Part shown: positions 1 through 5,788 of the stretch, in pieces
Numbering within the stretch: position 1 is the stretch's first letter
Layout of the letters: each line of letters opens with the position of its first letter
DNA from: Gemmatimonadota bacterium
GTDB lineage: Bacteria > Latescibacterota > UBA2968 > UBA8231
NCBI GenBank assembly: GCA_026706505.1
Contig: JAPOYQ010000020.1
Location: 1 to 6,323 of the forward strand
Length of the DNA: 6,323 bases
Reading direction: 5' to 3'
Program-made: the position numbers and the translations under genes
Notes under the pieces: generated by a model
What the model saw: only the letters and a program-made list of their open reading frames with translations
Told to the model about the DNA's origin: nothing
Database searches by the model: none

Positions 1-103
1 GGGCGGTCCAGCCATAGGTGGAGCCGTCGGCGAAATCCCACGTTAGGGCAAAGGCCCCAAGTGGAGAGATCAATGACAAAACGGCAAAGAGAAAACAGCG
101 CAT
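1..103 (-). CDS. Secreted protein, N-terminal fragment with signal peptide (runs off left edge)
   Basis: Reading leftward from the ATG at 103-101, 34 codons are open to the window edge. The product begins MRCFLFAVLSLISPLGAFA, a classic Sec signal peptide: one early Arg, a hydrophobic core at residues 4-12, and an A-x-A-type site (AFA, 17-19). The mature protein would start LTWDFADGSTYGW. An aromatic-rich 'TWDF..G....GW' start is common at the first strand of secreted beta-sandwich or carbohydrate-binding-type domains, but too little is present to name a family. The start is well supported: the eight bases upstream (113-106, read AGGTGATC) are a perfect complement to the usual 16S rRNA 3' end. 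A terminator at 190-218 separates it from the peptidase gene upstream, so it should have its own promoter in 104-189; I see no convincing one there. Function unknown. Confidence 0.72.
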   Translation of the reverse strand, partial: MRCFLFAVLSLISPLGAFALTWDFADGSTYGWTA

Positions 104-105
104 GG

Positions 106-113
106 GATCACCT
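106..113 (-). promoter_or_regulatory. Strong ribosome binding site for the secreted-protein gene
   Basis: On the minus strand this reads AGGTGATC, then CC, then the ATG at 103. It matches the right-hand part of the canonical anti-Shine-Dalgarno complement (TAAGGAGGTGATC) without mismatch. It fixes the start of the left-edge gene even though only 34 codons are visible. Confidence 0.7.
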
Positions 114-131
114 GTAGGGTTTTTGGTCGTT

Positions 132-150
132 TTGACGCTCTGTTCGTCAA
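132..150. repeat. Short inverted repeat upstream of the secreted-protein gene
   Basis: TTGACG (132-137) and CGTCAA (145-150) are perfect 6-base arms separated by 7 bases. The repeat ends 28 bases upstream of the left gene's ATG and lies inside its probable promoter or leader region, so it could be a small operator or a leader hairpin. At this length chance is a real alternative. The minus-strand TTGACG also resembles a -35 box, but no acceptable -10 box follows at 16-18 bases. Confidence 0.3.
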
Positions 151-189
151 GATACTCGCACATTCCGTGCCAAATATCAGACCACGCAT

Positions 190-218
190 AAAAAAACCCT
201 CAGGAGTGACCCTAAAGG
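190..218 (-). terminator. Rho-independent terminator, minus strand
   Basis: Read on the minus strand, CCTTTAGGG (218-210), loop TCAC (209-206) and TCCTGAGGG (205-197) form a 9-bp stem. It has six Watson-Crick and three G-U pairs, and is followed directly by seven T residues (196-190). The plus-strand equivalent would have C-A mismatches and no T tract, so the signal is directional. It would end transcripts coming leftward from the peptidase gene, whose stop lies about 200 bases upstream, or a short RNA initiated inside the intergenic region. It also insulates the secreted-protein gene at 103. Confidence 0.75.
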
Positions 219-300
219 ATTGGAAATATAGTAGTTAAAAACGCGAATTTATTTTTTTAGGTGTTGCTTCTGCCGTCGATGCAATTAGATAGGTAAATTT

Positions 301-337
301 TTCGTATTTGATACGGGTCTTCCGTATCAAATACGAA
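301..337. repeat. Perfect 16-bp inverted repeat with 5-base spacer
   Basis: The left arm TTCGTATTTGATACGG (301-316) and right arm CCGTATCAAATACGAA (322-337) are exact reverse complements around GTCTT (317-321). In RNA it would form a 16-bp hairpin with a 5-base loop. It is not followed by a T tract on either strand, so it does not look like an intrinsic terminator. It lies 85 bases beyond the stop codon of the peptidase gene, so it is in that transcript's 3' untranslated region if transcription continues to the terminator at 218-190. Each arm also contains a self-palindromic 13-mer, which favours a DNA-binding role. Confidence 0.85.
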
Positions 338-356
338 TTCTTCCGTATTTAATACG
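303..356. promoter_or_regulatory. Array of three CGTAT-NNN-ATACG palindromes, probable operator cluster
   Basis: Three 13-mers share CGTAT/ATACG arms around a variable 3-base centre: CGTATTTGATACG (303-315), CGTATCAAATACG (323-335) and CGTATTTAATACG (344-356). Their starts are 20 and 21 bases apart, close to two helical turns, so bound dimers would lie on one face of the DNA. The last two fall in 21-base direct repeat units beginning TTCCGTAT (320-340 and 341-361). Regular phasing of symmetric sites is typical of cooperative repressor binding; iterons or a fragment of a dispersed intergenic repeat are alternatives. I do not recognise the motif, and no regulator gene is visible in the window. 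Confidence 0.6.
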
Positions 357-421
357 ATTTGACTGCGGTTCCTCCCCTCTTTAAAAAGTTGGTCGCCGAG
401 CGCATAGTCTCCCTACATCCC

Positions 422-3334
422 TCACAGCACCTTGACCGGCGTCAGCCAATTGCCGTGCGCAGCCGACGCCGCGGCAATCGCGTCTGCCGACCCCAACACC
501 GCGACCCGGCCCGCTGCGCCGACTTGATCCAGCACCGCGGCAAACTCCGCAAAGTGCTCGGCCTTGGTGCTCAAGATTTGGTCGCGCATTTGCTGGCGAT
601 AGTCGTCGTCAATGCCGGTCAGGTAGCGCATTAGCGAGGCGTAGCCCTTGGCGTCAGGGAGCTGGTAGGCGTCGAAGTCGCCGATGGTGCCGATGATGGC
701 CTTGGTCAGCTCATCGCTGCTGATTGGATAGTCGCGCAAGAAGGTTCCGCTTTGGTCGTACACTTGTAGCGTCTCCAGCAAATTGGGGTCTCGGTACGAC
801 GCGTACGCGAACACGCCGGTAAACGGGTCGAGGGAGCAAAAGGCCCCGTAGGCTCCGCCTTGGACTCGCACCCGATCCCAGAGCCAAGTCGTGGCCAAGT
901 AGCGCGTGATGACGGCCGACGACCCGTCCAATTCGTAGCCGAGCGCGAAGAGGTTGGCCGCCTTGCCCACGTAGTTGACTTGGGCGGGAACGGTCAGGCC
1001 CTCGTCGGCCGCGGTCAGGCTCGGCGTCCAAGTTGCGGGCGAGTGCGCTTCTTGCGGCAACTCGCGCAACAGCGCTGCTAGGCTCTGGTCGCATGCGGCG
1101 CGGTCGCCGCCGGCCACGGTCGCGTTGCACAGCATACCCGGCCGGTTGACCAGCAGGGCGCGGATCTGCTCCAGCCGTGCCTGTACTGCCGGCCAGTCGC
1201 CGCGGATGTCTTCGATGAGCTGTCGCAAGAAGAACAGATAGCTCAAGCCGCGCATCTGCTCTGCGAGCCAGCCGGTCTCGTCGAATTGCGCGCGTAGCCG
1301 CGTCAATACTACTCGGTGACCGCCCGGCACTAGCCCGGCCTCCGCGCTAGCTCGCTCTTCTAAGGCCATCTGCAAGAAGCGCTCCTGATCGTCTAGGCGG
1401 CCCTCTAGCAGCACGTCGCGCACAATCGCCGTCAGGTCGGCGACCCGTTCGGCCATGGCCTTGCCGCGCAGAAAGAGGTAAGCCGCAGCCGGCCCGCCAT
1501 CGGGGCGCGCCCCCACTAGTGAATGGGCTCTCAGTCCGCCGGTCTGGCTGCCGATCCGCTGTTGCAGTTCGACGAAGCTCATGCGTTCGGTGCCCATCTC
1601 CAGCAGGGCGCGCCCAAAGAGCGGGACATAGGGCACAAGCTCTTGGGGCAACACCCGCAGATCGCAGCCCACGTCGAGATAGGCAATGCCATTGGTGAAG
1701 AGGTCGTGGTGGAGCACCGGCACCCCGGCGATTTGGTCCTCTTGCCGCGGCACGGTCTTAATTGCTTTGTCGAGGTCGCTCAATTGCAGGCGGGGCAGCT
1801 TGGCCAGGTCCTCGGGCGCGTCGGGTTGTTCTTGTAGATGCTTGAGCTTTTCGGTGGACGAGACCAGTTCCTCTAAATCCGCGTGGCTCATGCGCTCTCG
1901 GGCTTCTGCTAGGCGCGTGGTCTCTTCCTCCTCCAGCCGCGTCCCTAGTTCGGCATCGGGCTGAAGGACCACGGTTGTGCGGTGCGCGTTGTCTAGGAGG
2001 TGGCGTTGGATCAGCCCCTCTAGATAGCGGTCGTCCGCCGCCAGCTTGGCCTTGAGCGCGGCGAAGGAGTCGGCAAAGCGCAAGGGCGTGAAGGGGTCGC
2101 GGTCGTAGAGCCAGTCGGTCAACAGGCGCAGCATCAGCCCCAGGCCGCGCGGAAAAGACCCGGTGTTGTTTTCCCGGAAGCGAAACTCCGCGGTGTGCAG
2201 CGCGGCCGCGACCATCCCTTGGTCGATCCCGCCATCTGCCAAGTCGCCGAGGTGCTGCAAGATCAGAGCCTCGACCGCATCCGCATCGCCCTGTTGCACG
2301 CCCTTCAGGCCCACGCTGAAGAACATCTGCGCCAATTCGACCTCTAGCCCGCTGCCGGTCAAATCCTCGCCCAGCCCGGAGTCGATCAGGGCCTTGCGCA
2401 GCGGGGACCCCGGAGTACCGAGCAGTGCGTGTTCGAGCACTTGCAAGGCACGGCGCTCGTCGGCGTCAATCGCGTCGTGCAATAGCCAAGTGAGCACGAC
2501 AAAGCACTTTGGCTCTTCGACCGCGTCTGGATCGACCGCATAGGGAAATTGCTGCCGCTTGGGCGCGGCAAAGCGCGGCTGGGTGCCGATGGTCGAGTCA
2601 ACGGAATGCGCCTCGTAATCGCTTAGATAGTCGTGCAACAGCGCGAGGCGCTGCTCGGGGTCGTCGTCGCCGTAGAAGTAGATGCGGGCATTGGACGGGT
2701 GGTAAAAGTCGTCGTGGAAGCGCTTGAACTGGTCGAAGGTGAGGGCCGGGATGTGACGCGGATCGCCGCCGGAATCCACGCCGTAGGTGGTGTCGGGGAA
2801 GATGGATTGCTGGATGCGCTCGTCTAGGATACTCTCGGGATCGGAATACGCGCCCTTCATTTCGTTGAAGACCACGCCTTTGTAGCGCAGTGGGTCACCG
2901 GGGTCTTCTAGCTCGTAGTGCCAACCTTCCTGTTGCAGGACTTCTGGCGTCAGCCGCGGATAAAAGACGGCGTCGAGATACACGTCGATCAGGTTGTAGA
3001 AGTCCTGCACGTTGGTGCTGGCGACCGGGTAGCAGGTTTTGTCTGGATAGGTGAAGGCGTTGAGGAAAGTGTTGAGCGAGCCTTTGATCAGCTCGACAAA
3101 CGGCTCCTTGACCGGATACTTGCGCGAGCCGCACAGCACGGAGTGTTCGAGGATGTGGGCAATGCCGGTCGAGTCGGCCGGCGGGGTGCGGAAGTTGATG
3201 CCAAAGACCTTGTTTTCGTCGTCGTTGATCAGCGAGACGATCTCGCAGCCGGTGCGGTGCCGGTAGAGCAAGGCGCGGGTATTGAGTTCGGGAATTTCTT
3301 CGTCGCGCAGCAGTTCAAAATCGCGGCGATTCAT
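422..3334 (-). CDS. M16C zinc metallopeptidase, presequence-protease (PreP/Cym1) type
   Basis: A 970-residue protein, the usual length for PreP-type clamshell peptidases, which degrade short unfolded peptides in a closed chamber. Counting from MNRRDF: the inverted zinc motif HILEH gives H60, E63 (base) and H64; the third ligand is probably E158 in NEMKGAYSDP. The family signature NTGSFPRGLGLM is near residues 390-400. A charged helical hinge and M16C-associated region begin about 456. The C-terminal half supplies R823 and Y829 in RVQGGAYG, with the six-residue spacing of the catalytic Arg/Tyr pair in plant PreP. No signal peptide or membrane segment is seen, so it should be cytoplasmic. The ATG at 3334 is preferred: AAAGGAG sits 5 bases upstream and the residues before it are not family-like. 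A further in-frame ATG at 3376 lies inside a promoter-like -10 box. Substrate unknown; free peptides are likely. It is downstream of anmK, gap 87 bases. Confidence 0.93.
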   Translation of the reverse strand: MNRRDFELLRDEEIPELNTRALLYRHRTGCEIVSLINDDENKVFGINFRTPPADSTGIAHILEHSVLCGSRKYPVKEPFVELIKGSLNTFLNAFTYPDKTCYPVASTNVQDFYNLIDVYLDAVFYPRLTPEVLQQEGWHYELEDPGDPLRYKGVVFNEMKGAYSDPESILDERIQQSIFPDTTYGVDSGGDPRHIPALTFDQFKRFHDDFYHPSNARIYFYGDDDPEQRLALLHDYLSDYEAHSVDSTIGTQPRFAAPKRQQFPYAVDPDAVEEPKCFVVLTWLLHDAIDADERRALQVLEHALLGTPGSPLRKALIDSGLGEDLTGSGLEVELAQMFFSVGLKGVQQGDADAVEALILQHLGDLADGGIDQGMVAAALHTAEFRFRENNTGSFPRGLGLMLRLLTDWLYDRDPFTPLRFADSFAALKAKLAADDRYLEGLIQRHLLDNAHRTTVVLQPDAELGTRLEEEETTRLAEARERMSHADLEELVSSTEKLKHLQEQPDAPEDLAKLPRLQLSDLDKAIKTVPRQEDQIAGVPVLHHDLFTNGIAYLDVGCDLRVLPQELVPYVPLFGRALLEMGTERMSFVELQQRIGSQTGGLRAHSLVGARPDGGPAAAYLFLRGKAMAERVADLTAIVRDVLLEGRLDDQERFLQMALEERASAEAGLVPGGHRVVLTRLRAQFDETGWLAEQMRGLSYLFFLRQLIEDIRGDWPAVQARLEQIRALLVNRPGMLCNATVAGGDRAACDQSLAALLRELPQEAHSPATWTPSLTAADEGLTVPAQVNYVGKAANLFALGYELDGSSAVITRYLATTWLWDRVRVQGGAYGAFCSLDPFTGVFAYASYRDPNLLETLQVYDQSGTFLRDYPISSDELTKAIIGTIGDFDAYQLPDAKGYASLMRYLTGIDDDYRQQMRDQILSTKAEHFAEFAAVLDQVGAAGRVAVLGSADAIAAASAAHGNWLTPVKVL

Positions 3335-3339
3335 TGCGT

Positions 3340-3346
3340 CTCCTTT
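3340..3346 (-). promoter_or_regulatory. Ribosome binding site deciding the peptidase start
   Basis: The minus strand reads AAAGGAG followed by five bases and the ATG at 3334. This is a near-ideal site and spacing, and it identifies the second in-frame ATG as the start. No comparable site precedes the ATG at 3376. Confidence 0.8.
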
Positions 3347-3375
3347 GTGGTATATATAGAAAAAACTAGCGGGCA

Positions 3376-3404
3376 AACATATTGGCGGCGCGGGTTTTTA
3401 TCAA
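3376..3404 (-). promoter_or_regulatory. Sigma70-type promoter for the peptidase gene
   Basis: Minus strand: TTGATA (3404-3399, five of six matches to the -35 consensus), a 17-base spacer, then TATGTT (3381-3376, four of six to -10). Initiation would be near 3369, giving a leader of about 35 bases that contains the AAAGGAG site. It lies between anmK's stop (3422) and the peptidase start, so the peptidase could be expressed apart from the operon upstream. An AT run (TATATATA, 3351-3358) lies in the leader. Read from sequence only; it assumes a housekeeping sigma factor like that of E. coli. Confidence 0.5.
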
Positions 3405-3421
3405 GGGAAATGACAGTGTCT

Positions 3422-4579
3422 TCACGGCAGGGCGATTTTGCCGAGGACGACCGGGCGCTGTGCGCGGGTGACGGCCGGGATATTGCCGGTGCGGCCCATC
3501 AGCGTCTCATTGGCGAGGACCGCGAAGGAGAGCGCCTCGCGCGCGTCTGGATTGACGCCTAGGTCGGCTAGCGACTTCACTGCTATATCTGGCAGTGCGT
3601 GTTCCAACCCAGCCATAATGCGCGGATTGTGGACGCCGCCGCCGCCGACCCAGAGCTTGGCAAACTCCCCGGGGCAGAAGCGGCGAATGCCCTCGGCAAT
3701 GGATTGCACGGTAAAGGCGGTCAGCGTGGCGATCAGGTCGTCATCGCTCCACGTGCCGCGCCGGAGAATATCCGCGAGGAAAGGCTCGCCAAATTCCTCG
3801 CGCCCCGTGGATTTGGGCGGCTCGCGCTGCAAGAAGCTGGTGCGCATCAGCTCGGCCAACAGGGTTTCATCGACGCACCCGCGCGCCGCTCGCGCGCCCC
3901 CTCGGTCGAAGTGCTCGCGGCCCCCGGTGCAGTGCGCCACAGCCGCGTCAATGAGCATGTTGCCCGGTCCTAGGTCAAAGGCCCGTACTGCGCTAGCATC
4001 GGCGTTAGGCGGCAGGGCCGTGATGTTGGCGATCCCGCCGATATTGAGCAACAGACGCCCCTCGTGCCCGGCAAAGAGCAGGTGATCTACTAGGGGCACT
4101 AGTGGTGCGCCTTCGCCGCCGACGGCCATGTCAGCCGCGCGAAAGTCCGCAATGGTCACTGCGCCCGTGCGCGCGGCAATGACGGCTGGCTCGCCAATCT
4201 GCAGGGTGGCCCCGCTAGCCGGTAGATGGCGCACGGTCTGCCCGTGCGAGCCGATCAGGTCGATGGATTCGGGACCGAGATTGGCCTGCTCGACTGCGGC
4301 TAGAGCCGCTGTTGCAAACGCCTCGCCGAGGGCAAAGTTGACCCGGCACAGCGCGTCGAGCGACGCATCCTCGGCGAAGAGGGCGAAGACCTCGCGCCGC
4401 AAGTCGCTGGGTAGCGGCGTGGTGTTAAAAGCCAAGACTTCGTAGCGCGTGGATTCGCCGCAACCCCACAGATTGACTAGCACTGCGTCAATCCCGTCGG
4501 CCGAGGTACCGGACATTAGACCCACGACCCGCCGACGCTCTTTGGCGGCTAGCTCCGCTAGCCTCAACTGCGCAGGCAT
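3422..4579 (-). CDS. anmK: Anhydro-N-acetylmuramic acid kinase
   Basis: AnmK hydrolyses the 1,6-anhydro ring of anhMurNAc and phosphorylates it with ATP to MurNAc-6-phosphate, a cytoplasmic step in recycling peptidoglycan released by lytic transglycosylases. The 385-residue product is a full-length ASKHA-fold kinase (E. coli AnmK is about 370). Visible motifs: GLMSGTSADG (20-29, phosphate loop), SHGQT (111-115), IGEP (128-131), DFRAADMAVGGEGAPLVP (145-162), LNIGGIAN (178-185), FDLGPGNM (201-208, with D202 the likely catalytic base), PKSTGREEF (255-263) and VGGGGVHNPRIM (311-322). The residues before the phosphate loop are slightly longer than in E. coli. No good Shine-Dalgarno sequence precedes the ATG; the upstream gene stops only 6 bases away, so translational coupling is likely. 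No MurNAc-6-P etherase (murQ) is visible in the window. Confidence 0.96.
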   Translation of the reverse strand: MPAQLRLAELAAKERRRVVGLMSGTSADGIDAVLVNLWGCGESTRYEVLAFNTTPLPSDLRREVFALFAEDASLDALCRVNFALGEAFATAALAAVEQANLGPESIDLIGSHGQTVRHLPASGATLQIGEPAVIAARTGAVTIADFRAADMAVGGEGAPLVPLVDHLLFAGHEGRLLLNIGGIANITALPPNADASAVRAFDLGPGNMLIDAAVAHCTGGREHFDRGGARAARGCVDETLLAELMRTSFLQREPPKSTGREEFGEPFLADILRRGTWSDDDLIATLTAFTVQSIAEGIRRFCPGEFAKLWVGGGGVHNPRIMAGLEHALPDIAVKSLADLGVNPDAREALSFAVLANETLMGRTGNIPAVTRAQRPVVLGKIALP

Positions 4580-4585
4580 TGCTAA

Positions 4586-5689
4586 CTAGGCGCGGTCGCG
4601 GGCCGAGTGCAGGTAGTAGTCGGCGACCTGCCCCTGACTGTCGATGACGTGCGCGCCCGGGTAGCGAATCGTCGTCGGACACACGTGCCAAGGCACGGCG
4701 AGGAGGTAAGCGCCGACTTCGGGTTGAGGACCGGACCAGGAGAAGACGCCGTGTTCTTCGTTTTGCCTGGTCAGCTCGGCCGCTGGGTTCTGCAAGAGCT
4801 TGGCCCGGGTCGCCAGGGGGCCATCGTCGCTGATGGCCTTGGTGCCCAAGTCCGTGGTAAGCGTCTGGTGCTCGGGATAGCGATCGATTACTTGCGTCAG
4901 GACGAGGGCTGCCCATTTGAAGGGCAGTTCGGCCATTTTGCTGCCGTACCCAGCATCCCAGTACACGCAGGTGCCTGGGGAGCCGTGCATCCCCTCGGTG
5001 CGGGCGTAGTACAAAGAGGAAAAAGAGCCACCCCCGACGACTTGGGGCACGGCCAAGCCCTCGCCTTCGAGGGCTGCTTTTAGGCGTTGGGCATCGCGGA
5101 TGTGCCGCTCGGCCGCTGCCTGGCGCGCCTTAGGCTCGGAGAGGTTGTCGTGCCCGTCGTACAAGTGCAGGCCGCCCGGCGACAGGTGGGGGTGTTGTGC
5201 GACTTGGCGGTAGAGATCAACTGCCGCGTCCAAGGGGGCCCCAGTGCGGAACATGCCTACGTTGAGATCGATCATTACCCGCAGCGTTTGCTGCCGCTCT
5301 TGCGCTACGTCGCCCAAGACCTGCACGTGCATAGGTGCGCTGGCAATCGCGCTGACGGTCGCCTCTCTTTGCGCCAACGCGGCGAAGCGCTGCACTTTGC
5401 TTTTTTGCACCAGCGGATAGGACAAAATGGCTTCCTGTGCGCCAGCGTCGAGCGCCATTTCCAGTTCCTTGAGCGTGGCGCATTTGAACCCGGCGACGCC
5501 GGACGCTAGCTGTTTGCGCGTTACGTCGATGGACTTGTGGGTCTTGACGTGGACGAACAGATGCTCGCTGCCGCCAGCTAGTTCGCCGACTGCTTTTATG
5601 TTGTGGTCGAGCTGGTCGGCAAAGACCAGCATGGCTGGCGTCTCAATGCCGTCCGGCTCGGCGACTTTGTATTCTCCTACTTCGATCAC
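4586..5689 (-). CDS. D-threonine aldolase / D-serine dehydratase family PLP enzyme
   Basis: A 367-residue fold-type III (alanine-racemase-like) protein, normal for the family. Counting from the GTG at 5689: ETPAMLVF (16-23) begins the barrel; HVKTHK (47-52) carries the probable PLP lysine K49; GFKCATLKELE (67-77) follows; YDGHD is at 177-181; VVGGGSFSS (217-225) is the cofactor-phosphate segment; LGTKAISDDGP is at 281-291; and PWHVCPTT (333-340) supplies the metal ligands H335 and C337, the H-x-C signature of this metal-dependent family. Members cleave D-threonine or other D-beta-hydroxy amino acids to glycine plus aldehyde, or deaminate D-serine; the sequence does not decide between these. 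The GTG start has a weak GGAAAG site 7 bases upstream. An ATG at 5878 keeps the frame open but would add 63 unrelated residues antisense to the divergent gene. First gene of a probable operon with anmK. Confidence 0.9.
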   Translation of the reverse strand: MIEVGEYKVAEPDGIETPAMLVFADQLDHNIKAVGELAGGSEHLFVHVKTHKSIDVTRKQLASGVAGFKCATLKELEMALDAGAQEAILSYPLVQKSKVQRFAALAQREATVSAIASAPMHVQVLGDVAQERQQTLRVMIDLNVGMFRTGAPLDAAVDLYRQVAQHPHLSPGGLHLYDGHDNLSEPKARQAAAERHIRDAQRLKAALEGEGLAVPQVVGGGSFSSLYYARTEGMHGSPGTCVYWDAGYGSKMAELPFKWAALVLTQVIDRYPEHQTLTTDLGTKAISDDGPLATRAKLLQNPAAELTRQNEEHGVFSWSGPQPEVGAYLLAVPWHVCPTTIRYPGAHVIDSQGQVADYYLHSARDRA

Positions 5690-5720
5690 AGCGTTGCTTT
5701 CCGTTGGAGGTGGAGCGCGG

Positions 5721-5749
5721 AAGATAGCACAAGCCCCGGCTACGGACAA
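5721..5749 (-). promoter_or_regulatory. Promoter for the D-TA family gene and anmK
   Basis: Minus strand: TTGTCC (5749-5744), a 17-base spacer ending TGC, then TATCTT (5726-5721). The TGn just before the -10 box gives an extended -10 that would compensate for the modest hexamers (four of six each). Initiation near 5714 leaves a leader of about 25 bases to the GTG at 5689 and excludes the ATG at 5878. Predicted by eye only. Confidence 0.45.
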
Positions 5750-5750
5750 A

Positions 5751-5778
5751 TTGGCTGCTGAGTTTTGGATCGTTAAAT
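5751..5778 (+). promoter_or_regulatory. Weak candidate promoter for the divergent membrane protein gene
   Basis: Plus strand: TTGGCT (5751-5756), a 16-base spacer, and TTAAAT (5773-5778), each four of six to consensus. Initiation would be near 5785, only a few bases before the ATG at 5789. That gene has no Shine-Dalgarno sequence, so an almost leaderless mRNA would fit. The boxes are poor and may be chance. Confidence 0.25.
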
Positions 5779-5788
5779 TCCCACTCCA

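Larger units (their letters stand above)
104..421. other. AT-rich intergenic region between the peptidase gene and the left-edge gene
   Basis: These 318 bases carry no convincing gene on either strand. A plus-strand ATG frame opens at 359, but it runs antisense into the peptidase gene and looks like a shadow. From 421 leftward, in the direction of minus-strand transcription, there is about 65 bases of plain sequence, the palindrome array (356-301), an AT-rich stretch (300-219) with no start codon that opens a useful frame, an intrinsic terminator (218-190), a small inverted repeat (150-132), and the ribosome binding site of the left gene. The region is much richer in A+T than the flanking coding DNA. 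Confidence 0.7.

Noticed and set aside
241..262. Plus-strand intrinsic terminator ending in a run of seven T residues (252-258)
   Set aside because: The preceding sequence can form only a weak A-T stem with almost no G-C pairs, and no plus-strand gene lies upstream.
190..300. A short peptide gene between the terminator and the palindromes
   Set aside because: No ATG or GTG with a ribosome binding site opens a frame longer than a few codons on either strand.
301..356. CRISPR array or plasmid iteron origin
   Set aside because: There are only three short palindromic units with 7-8-base gaps, no true spacers, no cas genes, and no replication initiator gene in view.
359..634. Plus-strand frame starting beside the palindrome array, as a gene controlled by the array
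   Set aside because: The ATG lies 3 bases after the last palindrome, which was tempting, but most of the frame is antisense to the peptidase C-terminus, there is no ribosome binding site, and the product is an Arg/His/Pro-rich shadow sequence.
3351..3381. TATATATA (3351-3358) as the -10 box of the peptidase promoter
   Set aside because: The only -35-like sequence nearby (TTGCCC) would be 12-14 bases away, too close; the TTGATA/TATGTT pair with a 17-base spacer is better.
2918..3562. 214-codon plus-strand open frame antisense to the peptidase and anmK
   Set aside because: It overlaps two genes with clear family motifs on the other strand, has no recognisable domain, and is expected from GC-rich codon bias.
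3438..4085. 215-codon plus-strand open frame antisense to anmK
   Set aside because: Its product is a low-complexity Ser/Arg/Pro-rich sequence typical of a shadow frame, wholly inside anmK.
4607..5083. 158-codon plus-strand frame antisense to the D-TA family gene
   Set aside because: It lies entirely opposite a gene with intact PLP and metal motifs and has no start signal of its own.
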